The notes: generated from the letters alone by a model not told the origin. Positions 26,042-40,823 are shown, counted from the first letter of the stretch. The stretch is 64,000 nt of DNA from CAWIMX01 sp963792785 (GCA_963792785.1 CAWBXO010000002.1:372001-436000); one strand, 5' to 3'. Program-made: numbers and translations.

Positions 26042-26945
26042 CGAATTCGACCTGAATTTGTTGGCTGTTTTCGATGCCTTGCTTGCCGAGCGAACAGTCA
26101 CCAAGGCCGCTCGGAAAATCGGGCTCTCCCAGCCCGCATTCAGTCACGCCCTCAAGCGTCTTCGCGATCAGGTCGGTGACGAGCTGTTCACTCGAACCGG
26201 ACGCGTCATGGTCCCGACGCCGCGTGCGCTCGATCTGGCGGCCCTGGTCCGGCCGGCGCTCGAGCAGCTCAGAGCGGCTCTCGAGTTTGGTTCGGCGGCG
26301 TCCTCAACCGGACAGTTGTCTGGGACGGTCGTCCTGGGAATGGACGATTATCTGCAAGCCTTCCTGTTGCCGGAGCTGGCGAGCCGAATTGAGCGCCGCG
26401 CGCCTGGAATCAGGCTCGATGTCCGGTCGTCTGGCGCCAGACGCAGAGCCGTCCCTCTGCTGCGCGAAGGACACCTGGATTTGGCCGTTGACGTGAACGA
26501 CACGGGGGAGCACCGGGATTTCGAATCGGCCCCTCTCTTCACCGACCGGTACGTGTGTCTGGTGCGAAAAGGGGTCGCTGGGACCGCGCCCAGCTTGTCC
26601 AGAGAGCTGTTTTCAGTCCTGAATCATGTCGTGGAGGCCTCCGTCGATCCGGAGCGCAACGCCATCGAACGCGAGATTCTTGGCGCCGATTTGACACGCC
26701 GCGTCAGCGTGCGGCTGCCCGGGGTCCTATCGGCGCCGTGGCTCGTAGCGGTGTCGGACGCCACGGCCCTCGTGCCAGCGCGGCTGGCGGCCTGGTTCAG
26801 CGAGATTCTTCCGATCGACGTTCTCGAGCCACCGGTGCCGCTTCCCCCGCTGCAGGTCGCGGTTCACTGGCACCGCCGGACCGAACAGAGCCCCATCGTC
26901 ATGCACGTTCGAAACGAGCTCGTAGAAATTGCCGGTGGACTATGA
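26031..26945 (+). CDS. LysR-family transcriptional regulator (NodD/PcpR-like)
   Basis: A 304-residue regulator. The N-terminal winged HTH reads FDLNLLAVFDALLAERTVTK, AARKIGLSQPAFSHALKRLR and DELFTRTGR. The ligand-binding domain follows (GTVVLGMDDYLQAFLLPELA, LDVRSS, HLDLAVDVN, DRYVCLVRKG). The TTG start at 26031 is the only one giving a standard N-terminus. The stop overlaps the rsmG ATG (ATGA), so rsmG may depend on its translation. A regulator at this conserved mnmG-rsmG junction is unusual, and base composition around it is lower in GC than neighbours. The effector and targets are unknown; insertion by transfer is inferred. Confidence 0.88.
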   Translation: MNSSEFDLNLLAVFDALLAERTVTKAARKIGLSQPAFSHALKRLRDQVGDELFTRTGRVMVPTPRALDLAALVRPALEQLRAALEFGSAASSTGQLSGTVVLGMDDYLQAFLLPELASRIERRAPGIRLDVRSSGARRRAVPLLREGHLDLAVDVNDTGEHRDFESAPLFTDRYVCLVRKGVAGTAPSLSRELFSVLNHVVEASVDPERNAIEREILGADLTRRVSVRLPGVLSAPWLVAVSDATALVPARLAAWFSEILPIDVLEPPVPLPPLQVAVHWHRRTEQSPIVMHVRNELVEIAGGL

Positions 26946-27670
26946 CAACCAAAGAGTTTGCCTCGAAGCTCGAGCGCCGCGTCGCCAAGGCAGATGTCCT
27001 GATGCCGTCTGCCGAAGTAATCGAGCGGCTGGAGCAGTACTACGCGCTTCTGTCGCGCTGGAATAAGCGAATCAATCTGACGTCGCTGGCCCTGGAAGAT
27101 GCACCGCCAGGGACGCTGGATCGGCTTATCGTCGAGCCCCTCGCGGCCGCGAGATACGTGTCAGAGGCCCCGATTAGCTGGGTCGACCTCGGAACGGGCG
27201 GGGGATCGCCCGCGATCCCACTGAAGATCGTCAGGCCCGCCGCGGCCCTCACAATGGTCGAGGCGACCACGAAGAAGGCGACCTTCCTCAAAGAAGTCGT
27301 CCGCGAACTGCAGCTCGGCGAGGCGCTCGTGGAGAACGCGCGGATCGAGGAATTTGAGGCCAGGACGGCGGTCAAAGATAGCTTTGACTTGGTTTCGACA
27401 CGGGCTGTGCGGATGACGGGAACTCTCTTTGCCGCCATTCGGAACCTGCTCAAGCCGGAAGGGCAGCTGCATCTCTACGCGAATCGACCCCCAGAGGTCA
27501 CCTCATCGAGCGGGTTCGCTGTGGAAGCCGCTCACAAGCTGGGAACAGGCTTGGAAACCAAGCTGATTGTGCTGTTGCCGGCCCGACCCATGGGGGCACC
27601 CAGAAGTGTTCCACGTGGAACATCCCCTAGCCAGAGAGCCGGAAAGAAGACCGGGCAGAAAAAGCGTTGA
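26942..27670 (+). CDS. rsmG: 16S rRNA (guanine(527)-N(7))-methyltransferase
   Basis: A 242-residue SAM methyltransferase that makes m7G527 in 16S rRNA. The conserved blocks are YALLSRWNKRINLTSLA, VDLGTGGGSPAIPLKIV (SAM motif I) and TMVEATTKKATFLKEVV, then FDLVSTRAV. ATG 26942 overlaps the LysR stop. The C-terminal 25 residues are basic and encoded over the parS palindrome at 27607-27622, so the tail may be shaped by that site. The frame is intact. parA follows after 89 bp. Confidence 0.93.
   Translation: MTTKEFASKLERRVAKADVLMPSAEVIERLEQYYALLSRWNKRINLTSLALEDAPPGTLDRLIVEPLAAARYVSEAPISWVDLGTGGGSPAIPLKIVRPAAALTMVEATTKKATFLKEVVRELQLGEALVENARIEEFEARTAVKDSFDLVSTRAVRMTGTLFAAIRNLLKPEGQLHLYANRPPEVTSSSGFAVEAAHKLGTGLETKLIVLLPARPMGAPRSVPRGTSPSQRAGKKTGQKKR
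27607..27622. promoter_or_regulatory. parS centromere site
   Basis: TGTTCCACGTGGAACA is a perfect 16 bp palindrome and differs from the classical parS TGTTTCACGTGAAACA only at the symmetric T/C, A/G pair. It lies inside the 3' end of rsmG, 138 bp before parA, which is a common parS position. ParB encoded at 28685 would nucleate here. Confidence 0.9.
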
Positions 27671-27696
27671 CGTCCTGTACGGCCGTCGCCTATTCT
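27667..27696 (+). promoter_or_regulatory. Candidate sigma70 promoter for parA
   Basis: TTGACG (27667-27672) and TATTCT (27691-27696) are separated by 18 bp, and the -10 is 63 bp upstream of the parA ATG. The -35 overlaps the rsmG stop codon. parS lies 45 bp upstream, so ParB spreading could affect it. Confidence 0.5.
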
Positions 27697-27759
27697 CGGA
27701 CTCGCACGCCGGTGGCCCTAAGTGCCCAGTTTGGCTGATTATTTAGGTCAAATACCACA

Positions 27760-28548
27760 ATGAATGCACGCATCATCGCCGTCGCAAACCAGAAGGGTGG
27801 CGTCGGTAAAACCACTACCACCATCAACTTAGCGGCGTCTCTCGCCCTCGCGGGGAAGCACGTCCTCCTCGTCGACGTCGACCCCCAGGGCAACCTGACC
27901 AGCGGCGTCGGCCAACGCGGCAAGGCCGCGCTGGGCCAGACGATCTACCAGGCGCTCACGGCCTCCACGCCGCCCGCCGACGCCTCCGGCTTCATCATGC
28001 CGACCGGCATCGACCGCCTCAGCCTCATTCCGGCCGACCGCCAGCTCACCGGCGCCGAAATCGAGATGGTCGATCTGTCGCACCGCGAAGAGCGGCTGCG
28101 CGCGCTCGTCGCGCCCCTGCGCGATCGCTACGATCACATCTTCATCGACTGTCCGCCCTCGCTCGGGCTGCTCACGCTCAACGCCCTCGTGGCGGCCGAC
28201 GCGGTGCTCATTCCGCTGCACTGCGAATACTTCGCCCTCGAGGGCCTCGCGGATCTCGTCGGCACGATGCGACGCGTGCGCGCGTCGCTCAACCCGTCGC
28301 TCGACATCGACGGCGTGCTGCTCACGATGGTCGACGAGCGCACCAACCTCGGCCAGCAGGTCGCGACCGACGTGCGCGAGTTCTTCCGCGAAAAAGTGTT
28401 TCGCACGGTGATTCCGCGCAACGTGCGCCTCGGTGAGGCGCCGAGCCACGGCATGCCCGTGATCCAGTACGACGCGCGCTCGCGCGGCGCCGAAGCCTAT
28501 CTCGCCCTCGCGCGCGAAGTGCTCGAGCGCTCCGCCGCGGCCGCCTAG
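27760..28548 (+). CDS. parA: Chromosome-partitioning ATPase ParA/Soj
   Basis: A 262-residue Walker-type ATPase that moves ParB-parS complexes. The deviant Walker A is NQKGGVGKTTTTINLAASLA (residues 10-29), with VLLVDVDPQGNLTSG after it. Walker B is HIFIDCPPSLGLLTLNAL. ATG 27760 fits the family N-terminus MNARIIAVANQKGG. The frame is intact. A repeat-bearing 136 bp gap separates it from parB. Confidence 0.96.
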   Translation: MNARIIAVANQKGGVGKTTTTINLAASLALAGKHVLLVDVDPQGNLTSGVGQRGKAALGQTIYQALTASTPPADASGFIMPTGIDRLSLIPADRQLTGAEIEMVDLSHREERLRALVAPLRDRYDHIFIDCPPSLGLLTLNALVAADAVLIPLHCEYFALEGLADLVGTMRRVRASLNPSLDIDGVLLTMVDERTNLGQQVATDVREFFREKVFRTVIPRNVRLGEAPSHGMPVIQYDARSRGAEAYLALAREVLERSAAAA

Positions 28549-28550
28549 AG

Positions 28551-28655
28551 AACACAAATGCAACCGCGAAGGCCCGAAGACCCGAAGGACGAGTTTCCCG
28601 GCGTGTCACGCGGAAGAGAGATTTTCTTCGGGCCTTCGGGCCTTTGTGTTGCATT
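28551..28655. repeat. Interspersed inverted repeat between parA and parB
   Basis: The left arm AAATGCAACCGCGAAGGCCC with CGAAGA (28556-28580) pairs with TCTTCGGGCC-TTCGGGCC and TTTGTGTTGCATTT on the right (28624-28655), leaving a loop of about 43 nt. It belongs to the GAAGGCCCGAAG/CACGAAG repeat family of this window. Such a hairpin could stabilise or attenuate the parA-parB transcript. Confidence 0.7.
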
Positions 28656-28684
28656 TCGATCAGCGTAAGAAAGCCGATCTCCCT

Positions 28685-29551
28685 ATGGACAAACGCCCCG
28701 CCCTCGGCAAGGGTCTCAGCGCCCTCATCCCCGACGCGCCCGAGCCGCGCGTCTCGCCGGTCGAGATCGATATCGACCGCCTCAGCCCGAACCGCTATCA
28801 GCCGCGCGCGCACGTCACCGACGACGCCGCGCTCGAGGAGCTGTCGCGCTCGATCAAGGCGAACGGCATCATCCAGCCGATCGTCGTGCGCCGCGACGGC
28901 GATCGCTTCCAGATCATCGCCGGTGAACGCCGCTGGCGCGCCGCGCTCAAGGCCGGCCTCACGCGCGTGCCCATCGTCGTGCGCGATGTCGCGCCGGGCC
29001 AGGAACGGTCGCTGCTCGAGGTGGCGCTCATCGAAAACATCCAGCGCGCCGACCTCAATCCCATCGAGGAAGCGCTCGCGTACCGCCGCCTGACCGATGA
29101 ATTCCAACTCCGCCAGGAAGACGTCGCCGCCCAGGTGGGGAAGGACCGCGCGTCGATCGCGAACTTCCTGCGGCTGCTCAAACTCCCCGACGACGTGCGC
29201 GCGGACGTGGCGGCCGGCACGCTCTCGATGGGCCACGCGCGCGCCATCCTGGCCCTCCCCGCCGAGCAGGCCCAGCGCGACGCCGCCCGCGACGTGATCG
29301 CCCGCGGCCTCTCGGTGCGCGAGACCGAATCGATGGTCAAGAAGGCCGTCGAGACGGGCGCGGGGGAGTCGCCGCGTGCGGAGCCGGCCGAGCGCAAGGT
29401 AGACGTGCACACGCGGGCCGCCGAAGAGCGCCTCCGGCTGGTGCTGGGTACCCGGGTCCGGATCGTCAGAAAAGGCGCTAAAGGCCGGATAGAAATAGAC
29501 TTCGTGTCTGAGGAAGAGCTGATCCGGATCTTCGAGGCGCTCACCGACTAG
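28685..29551 (+). CDS. parB: Chromosome-partitioning protein ParB/Spo0J
   Basis: A 288-residue parS-binding CTP-dependent clamp. ATG 28685 gives MDKRPALGKGLSALIPD; an in-frame ATG-less extension upstream lies in repeat DNA. The N-terminal domain shows NRYQPRAHVTDDAALEELS, GIIQPIVVRR and the CTP-binding GERRWRAAL. ALIENIQRADLNPIEEALAY and the helix-turn-helix QEDVAAQVGKDRASIANFLR follow, then GHARAILALP. The dimerisation tail ends GRIEIDFVSEEELIRIFEAL. The frame is intact. Confidence 0.96.
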   Translation: MDKRPALGKGLSALIPDAPEPRVSPVEIDIDRLSPNRYQPRAHVTDDAALEELSRSIKANGIIQPIVVRRDGDRFQIIAGERRWRAALKAGLTRVPIVVRDVAPGQERSLLEVALIENIQRADLNPIEEALAYRRLTDEFQLRQEDVAAQVGKDRASIANFLRLLKLPDDVRADVAAGTLSMGHARAILALPAEQAQRDAARDVIARGLSVRETESMVKKAVETGAGESPRAEPAERKVDVHTRAAEERLRLVLGTRVRIVRKGAKGRIEIDFVSEEELIRIFEALTD

Positions 29552-29602
29552 GGCCTACCAAATCGTGGTATAACTTTGTCGCTTGTGAAATGAAGAACAA
29601 GC

Positions 29603-29608
29603 TACAAT
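29603..29608 (+). promoter_or_regulatory. Candidate -10 element for the atp operon
   Basis: TACAAT sits 35 nt upstream of the atpH ATG in the parB-atpH gap. A weak TTGTGA is nearby but with too short a spacer. Confidence 0.4.
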
Positions 29609-29643
29609 AGCCCGGACGCCTGAGAGCCCGTTCCCCGAGCACC

Positions 29644-30190
29644 ATGACCAGCCGCACTGCCGCCAATCGCTACGCCCGAGCCTTGCTCGACGTCGCCGTC
29701 ACCGAGCGCGCCGACCTGGCCGTCGTTGAACGCGATCTCACGCAGTTCGCGGATCTCGTGGCGACCAACGCACAACTGCGCGAGCCCCTGCTGAATCCGG
29801 TCGTGCCCGTCGCCGCGCAAGCGCGCCGCCATGGTCGAGCTCACCACCCGCGCGCACGTCGTCGGCGTCGTGGCCAAGCTGCTGGTGCTGCTCGCCGGGC
29901 GCGATCGCCTGGTGCTGCTGCCCGAACTCGTCGCCGCGTTCCGGGAGCGGATGCTCGAGCACCAGCACATCGTGGCCGCCGAGATCACGACGACGGGCGA
30001 GGTGGGCGCGGAGCAGATGCAGGCGATCGAGCACGCGCTGTCGAAGGCGACCGGCCGCACGGTGACGCTCTCGCTGAAGCGCGACCCCGCGATCATCGGC
30101 GGCCTCGTCGCGAGGGTGGGCAGCACGGTGTACGACGCCAGCATCGCGAGGCAGCTGCAGCGGATGAAGGAAACGCTCGAGCGCGCGTAG
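29644..30190 (+). CDS. atpH: ATP synthase F1 subunit delta, one indel
   Basis: Connects the F1 head to the peripheral stalk. ATG 29644 gives MTSRTAANRYARALLDVAVT, a typical delta N-terminus (NRYARALLD). Later HVVGVVAKLLVLLAGRDRLV and the C-terminal SLKRDPAIIGGLVARVGSTV with RQLQRMKETL match the family. About 181 residues. An extra base at about 29821 separates the two halves. First gene of atpH-A-G-D-C; atpB, atpE and atpF are not next to it. Confidence 0.93.
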
Positions 30191-30211
30191 GAGTAGGGAC
30201 AAGGATCAGAG

Positions 30212-31747
<1,536 letters not shown>

Positions 31748-31750
31748 CCC

Positions 31751-32640
31751 ATGCCGTCACTGATCGACCTGCGGCGCCGGATCCGCGCCGTCAAGAACAC
31801 GCAGCAGATCACGAAGGCGATGAAGATGGTCGCCGCGTCGAAGCTGCGCCGCGCGCAGGAGCGGATCATGAACGCGCGCCCGTACGCGCGGCAGATGCAG
31901 CGCGTGCTGGCGAACGTCGCGGCGCGCGTCGATCCGTCGATCCATCCGCTGCTCATGACGCCGCGAGGTCGAGGGCGGATCGCGGACGCTGGTCATCATC
32001 GTGACGGGCGACAAGGGGCTGTGCGGCAGCTTCAACACGAACGTCGATCAAGGGCGGCGGCGGCGTACATCGCCGGGAGCGCGGCAGCCGTGCACGCTCG
32101 GCCTGGTCGGCCGCAAGGGGCGCGACTTCTTCGCCGCCGCGGCTTCGACGTGCTGTTCGAGCGCAGTCGGCATGTTCCAGAAGCTGACGCTACGCAGACG
32201 CGCAGGCGATCGCCGGCGCCGCGATCGAGGCCTTCACGTCGGGCCGCGTCGACAGCGTGGTGCTGGTCTACAACGAGTTCAAGTCGGTGATGTCGCAGCG
32301 CGTCGTCGTCGAGCAGGTGCTGCCCATGGTGCGCGCCGCGGTCGACGGCGAGCCGGCGCCGCCGGTCGAGGACGCCCCTGGCGTGGACTACCTGTACGAG
32401 CCGTCGCCGCAGGCAGATCTTCGACTCAGCTGCTGCCGCGCTACGTCGAGGTGCAGGTCTACCGCGCGCTGCTCGAGATCGAACGCCGCGTTCTTCGCCG
32501 CGCAGATGACGGCGATGGACACGGCCACGAAGAACTCGGCGGAGATGATCGGCAGCCTGACGCTCTACATGAACAAGGTGCGGCAGGCGGCGATCACGCG
32601 GGAAATCATCGAAGTCGTGTCGGGAGCTCAGGCGCTGTAG
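31751..32640 (+). CDS. atpG: ATP synthase F1 subunit gamma, frame split by indels
   Basis: Rotor shaft of F1. ATG 31751 gives MPSLIDLRRRIRAVKNTQQI and KAMKMVAASKLRRAQERI, the coiled-coil N-terminus. The middle has VTGDKGLCGSFNTNV and VVLVYNEFKSVMSQ. The C-terminal helix is AQMTAMDTATKNSAEMIGSL and REIIEVVSGAQAL. About 293 residues. Breaks cluster at 31970-32200 and 32420-32490. The atpA stop is 3 nt upstream. Confidence 0.94.
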
Positions 32641-32652
32641 GGAGTTAGCGGA

Positions 32653-34105
<1,453 letters not shown>

Positions 34106-34106
34106 C

Positions 34107-34538
34107 GTGGCGCTTCCGACGAAACTCCAGTTGCAGGTCGTGTCCGCGGACCGGATGCTCGTCAACGAGACGGTCGACGAGGTCGTAGGTCCCGGGCGCC
34201 GAGGGGTACTTCGGCGTCCTGCCGGGCCACACGCCGTTCCTCTCGACGCTGCAGCGTCGGCGAGCTGTGGTACCGGCAGGGAAGCGAGAGGCATTATCTC
34301 GTGCTGGCGTTCGGGTTCGCCGAGGTGCAGCCGGATCGCGTGACGGTGCTGGCGGAAATGGCGGAGCGGCCGGCAGAAATCGACATCGCCCGCGCCGAGG
34401 CGGCGAAGAAGCGGGCCGAGGAGCGGATCGGCCGGGCCGGCGTCGGACATCGATTTCGAGCGGGCGCGGATCGCGCTCCTCAAGTCGCTCATCCGCCTCC
34501 AGGTGGCCTCCCGGATCGGGATGAAGCAGCACCGGTAG
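34107..34538 (+). CDS. atpC: ATP synthase F1 subunit epsilon, frame split by indels
   Basis: Central-stalk regulatory subunit. The GTG at 34107, 1 nt after the atpD stop, gives MALPTKLQLQVVSADRMLVN. After correcting a base near 34188 the beta-sandwich reads VPGAEGYFGVLPGHTPFLST, then GELWYRQGSERHYLVLAFGF. The C-terminal helices are AEIDIARAEAAKKRAEERIG and a final RLQVASRIGMKQHR. About 142 residues, normal. The stop TAG is at 34536-34538. Last gene of the cluster. Confidence 0.92.
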
Positions 34539-34540
34539 GT

Positions 34541-34546
34541 TAGAAT
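34541..34546 (+). promoter_or_regulatory. Candidate -10 element for the Wzm-like gene
   Basis: TAGAAT begins 2 nt after the atpC stop and ends 8 nt before the TTG start of the transporter gene, the same geometry as at the helicase gene. Confidence 0.35.
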
Positions 34547-34554
34547 TCTTTCGT

Positions 34555-35349
34555 TTGTTCGACAACCTCGCACAACTGTTTCGCTATCGCGGGCTCGTCT
34601 CGAGCCTCGTCGCGCGCGAGCTCAAGGCGCGCTACCGCGGGTCGGTCCTCGGCTTCCTCTGGTCGTTCATCAACCCGCTGCTGCTCCTGCTGATCTACTC
34701 GTTCGTTTTCACCTACGTCATGCCGAACCGCGTGGAAGGAGCGCAGCCCTACGCGCTGTTCATGTTCTGCGGCATCCTGCCGTGGACGTGGTTTTCCGCG
34801 TCGCTGACCGAAGCGGCGGGCTCGCTGATCGCGGGCGGCAACCTGATCAAGAAGGTGCTGTTTCCGGCCGAGATCCTGCCGATCGTGAACGTGCTGGCCA
34901 ACATGGTGCACTTTTTCCTCGGGCTGCCGATCCTGGTCGCGTTCCTCGTGTACTACCGGCAGCTGCCGGATCCGTGGGACCTGCTGTGGTTCCCGGTGGT
35001 CGTGGTGATCCAGCTCGTGTTCACGGCGGCGCTCGCGCTGCTGCTGGCGGCCCTGGCGGTGCACTTCCGCGACATCCGCGACATCCTCGCGAACGTCCTG
35101 ACGCTCTGGTTCTTCGCGACGCCGATCATCTACCCCTGGTTCCAGCCCGGCCTCGAGCGGTTCAAGCCGTTCTTCGACGTGAACCCGTTCACGCACCTGG
35201 CGGTGTCGTACCAGGAGATTCTGTTCTTCAGCGGTCCGATCGGCCACTGGCGTGGCTGCTGGCGCCTCGGCGCCGGCTCCGTGCTGCTGTTCCTCGCGGC
35301 CTACTGGTTCTTCGATCGCCTGCGCGACTCGTTTGCGGAGGCGGTGTGA
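34555..35349 (+). CDS. ABC transporter permease, Wzm/O-antigen export family
   Basis: A 264-residue membrane protein of the ABC-2 family. The TTG start at 34555 gives MFDNLAQLFRYRGLVSSLVA then RELKARYRGSVLGFLWSFIN, the family N-terminal signature. Six hydrophobic segments follow (for example PLLLLLIYSFVFTYVM, GLPILVAFLVYY, LLWFPVVVVIQLVFTAALAL, ILANVLTLWFFATPIIYPWF, GAGSVLLFLAAYWFF). It pairs with the ATPase encoded downstream to export lipid-linked polysaccharide to the periplasm. The 127 bp gap to that ATPase holds an inverted repeat. The frame is intact. Confidence 0.9.
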   Translation: MFDNLAQLFRYRGLVSSLVARELKARYRGSVLGFLWSFINPLLLLLIYSFVFTYVMPNRVEGAQPYALFMFCGILPWTWFSASLTEAAGSLIAGGNLIKKVLFPAEILPIVNVLANMVHFFLGLPILVAFLVYYRQLPDPWDLLWFPVVVVIQLVFTAALALLLAALAVHFRDIRDILANVLTLWFFATPIIYPWFQPGLERFKPFFDVNPFTHLAVSYQEILFFSGPIGHWRGCWRLGAGSVLLFLAAYWFFDRLRDSFAEAV

Positions 35350-35476
35350 CGACGAACCGGACAGAACACGGAGGACACGGATGACAAGAAGAAACTGAAT
35401 CCCGAATATGTTCGACACCTTCGATGTCCGCGTCTGCCCTCCGTGCGTCTGTGCTCTGTGCCCTGTACAAGTGCGC
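35350..35476. repeat. Interspersed ACGGAGGACACGG-type inverted repeat
   Basis: The gap between the permease and ATPase genes has ACAGAACACGGAGGACACGG on the left and, near the end, GCCCTCCGTGCGTCTGTGCT with CTGTGCCCTG, an imperfect inverted copy. It resembles the ACAGAGACACGGAGGCACGG flank of the 62118-62335 element. It would form a loose hairpin in the exporter mRNA. Confidence 0.6.
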
Positions 35477-36847
35477 ATGAACGCCATCGAGCTGCGCAAC
35501 GTCTCGAAGATCTACCGCCGCTACAGCGGCCGGCAGTTCGCCACGCTCAAGAGCGCGCTGCTGCAGCGCAGCATCCTGCGCGACCTGCAGCCGAGCGAGA
35601 CGTTCCCCGCGCTCACCGACGTCTCGTTCGACGTGCCCAAGGGCTGCACCTTCGGCGTGATCGGACGCAACGGATCGGGCAAGAGCACCGCGCTCAAGCT
35701 CGTCGCCGGCATCACGAAGCCGACGAGCGGCACGGTGAAGGTCAACGGCCGCATCTCGGCCCTGATCGAGCTCGGCGCCGGGTTCCATCCGGAAATCTCC
35801 GGCCGCGAGAACGTCTTCATCAACGGCATCATGCTCGGTCTCACGAAGCAGCAGATCACCGAGCGCTTCGACGAGATCGTCGAGTTCGCCGAGCTCAGCG
35901 AGTTCATCGACGCGCCGGTGAAGACCTACTCGTCTGGCATGTACATGCGCCTGGGCTTCGCCGTCGCCATCCACGTCGATCCCGACGTGCTGCTGGTCGA
36001 CGAGGTGCTGGCGGTCGGCGACGAGGGCTTCACGCACAAGTGCCTCGACAAGTTCGCCGAGTTCCGCCGCCGCGACAAGACCATCCTGCTCGTCACGCAC
36101 TCGCTGGGTCTGGTCGAGCGGTTCTGCGACGAGGCCCTGTGGCTCGACGAGGGGAGCATCAGCGCGCAGGGCGATCCGAAGCGCGTCGTCGGCGCCTACC
36201 TCATGGCCGTCGAGGCGACGGAAGAGGAGCAGCTGGCCGCGGCGACGGCGAAGGCCGTCGAGTCCGTGTCCGAGCGCCCTGTGGAGGAGGCCCCCGCCGA
36301 GCCGGCGTCGAACGAGAGCGGCGAGCCGGAGCTCCCGAACATGTTTCAGGCGGTCGAAGGCCGCTGGGGCTCGCGCGAGATCGAGATCACCGACGTCACC
36401 CTCCTCGACAAGAACGGCTCGCCGTCGTTCTCGTTCCAGACCGGCGATCCGGTCTCCGTGCGGCTGACGGTGCGGGCCCAGCATCGCGCGTCCGACTTCG
36501 TCTTCGGCTTCGGGCTGTTCAACGCGGACGGCGTGTGCTGCTACGGCACGAACACGTATATCGAGGAGATGCACCCGGGCGGGCTCGAAGGGGAAGTGGA
36601 AGCGACCCTGTCGCTGGAGCGCCTCGACCTGGTCGAGGGCACGTACAAGCTCGACGTCGCGGTGCACAAGAAGGACGGCGCGCCGTACGACTACCACCGC
36701 CTGCTCTACACGTTTCGCGTGAACTCGCGGATGCACGACGTCGGCATCTACCGGCCGAAGCATCACTGGTCGTTCTCTGGTGCGGTGACATTCGTCTCAA
36801 AGGCAACCACGAAGGCCCGAAGGCCCGAAGACGACAAGCAGGACTAG
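35477..36847 (+). CDS. ABC transporter ATPase, Wzt family with carbohydrate-binding C-domain
   Basis: A 456-residue ATPase for O-antigen type export. ATG 35477 (MNAIELRNVSKIYRRYSGRQ) is preferred over an upstream in-frame ATG lying in repeat DNA. Walker A is VIGRNGSGKSTALKLVAG; GFHPEISGRENVFINGIML, the signature TYSSGMYMRLGFAVA, Walker B DVLLVDEVLAVGDEGF and the THS switch His are present. After an acidic linker (residues 250-290) a Wzt_C beta-sandwich follows (REIEITDVTLLDKNG, FQTGDPVSVRLTV, RLDLVEGTYKLDVAVHKKDG), which in relatives recognises the glycan. The last 16 residues (SKATTKARRPEDDKQD) are encoded by an interspersed repeat. The frame is intact. Confidence 0.92.
   Translation: MNAIELRNVSKIYRRYSGRQFATLKSALLQRSILRDLQPSETFPALTDVSFDVPKGCTFGVIGRNGSGKSTALKLVAGITKPTSGTVKVNGRISALIELGAGFHPEISGRENVFINGIMLGLTKQQITERFDEIVEFAELSEFIDAPVKTYSSGMYMRLGFAVAIHVDPDVLLVDEVLAVGDEGFTHKCLDKFAEFRRRDKTILLVTHSLGLVERFCDEALWLDEGSISAQGDPKRVVGAYLMAVEATEEEQLAAATAKAVESVSERPVEEAPAEPASNESGEPELPNMFQAVEGRWGSREIEITDVTLLDKNGSPSFSFQTGDPVSVRLTVRAQHRASDFVFGFGLFNADGVCCYGTNTYIEEMHPGGLEGEVEATLSLERLDLVEGTYKLDVAVHKKDGAPYDYHRLLYTFRVNSRMHDVGIYRPKHHWSFSGAVTFVSKATTKARRPEDDKQD
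36800..36833. repeat. Interspersed repeat inside the 3' end of the Wzt-like gene
   Basis: AAGGCAACCACGAAGGCCCG followed by AAGGCCCGAAGACGAC matches arms of the parA-parB and 58124 repeats. It is translated as the C-terminal tail of the Wzt-like protein. Confidence 0.65.
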
Positions 36848-37315
36848 ATGTACGGCCGTGACGATGTGATCGGACTCGTTGCGAAGCTGCACGCGGACGG
36901 GAAGACCATCGTCTTCACGAACGGCGTGTTCGATCTGCTGCATCCCGGTCACGTCCGCTACCTGCGGGAGGCGCACGCGCTCGGCGACGCGCTCGTCGTC
37001 GGCGTGAACTCCGATCGATCCGTGCGGGCGAACAAGGGCGCCGGCCGTCCGGTGACGCCGGAAGCGGAACGCGCGGAGATCCTCTCGGCGCTCTCGTCGG
37101 TCGACGCGGTCGTCGTGTTCGACGAGGACACGCCGGACGCGATCATCAAGGCCGTGCAACCCGACGTGCTGGTGAAAGGCGCCGACTGGGCCGAGGACGC
37201 CATCGTCGGGCGGGACACGGTGGAGGCACGCGGTGGCCGCGTCGTGCGCGTGCCCGTCGAGGCGGGATATTCGACGACCGCGATCCTCGGCCGGATCCGT
37301 CGCGAACGCTCGTAG
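36848..37315 (+). CDS. rfaE2: D-glycero-beta-D-manno-heptose 1-phosphate adenylyltransferase
   Basis: A 155-residue nucleotidyltransferase corresponding to the C-terminal half of HldE; it makes ADP-heptose for LPS core. The signature is TNGVFDLLHPGHVRYLREA, with the HxGH active-site motif in HPGH, followed by LVVGVNSDRSVRANKGAGRP and the C-terminal GYSTTAILGRIRRERS. ATG 36848 directly abuts the exporter ATPase stop, so it is probably co-transcribed. The kinase half is not present here. The frame is intact. Confidence 0.9.
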   Translation: MYGRDDVIGLVAKLHADGKTIVFTNGVFDLLHPGHVRYLREAHALGDALVVGVNSDRSVRANKGAGRPVTPEAERAEILSALSSVDAVVVFDEDTPDAIIKAVQPDVLVKGADWAEDAIVGRDTVEARGGRVVRVPVEAGYSTTAILGRIRRERS

Positions 37316-37328
37316 CTGAACAGATCTC

Positions 37329-40823
<3,495 letters not shown>

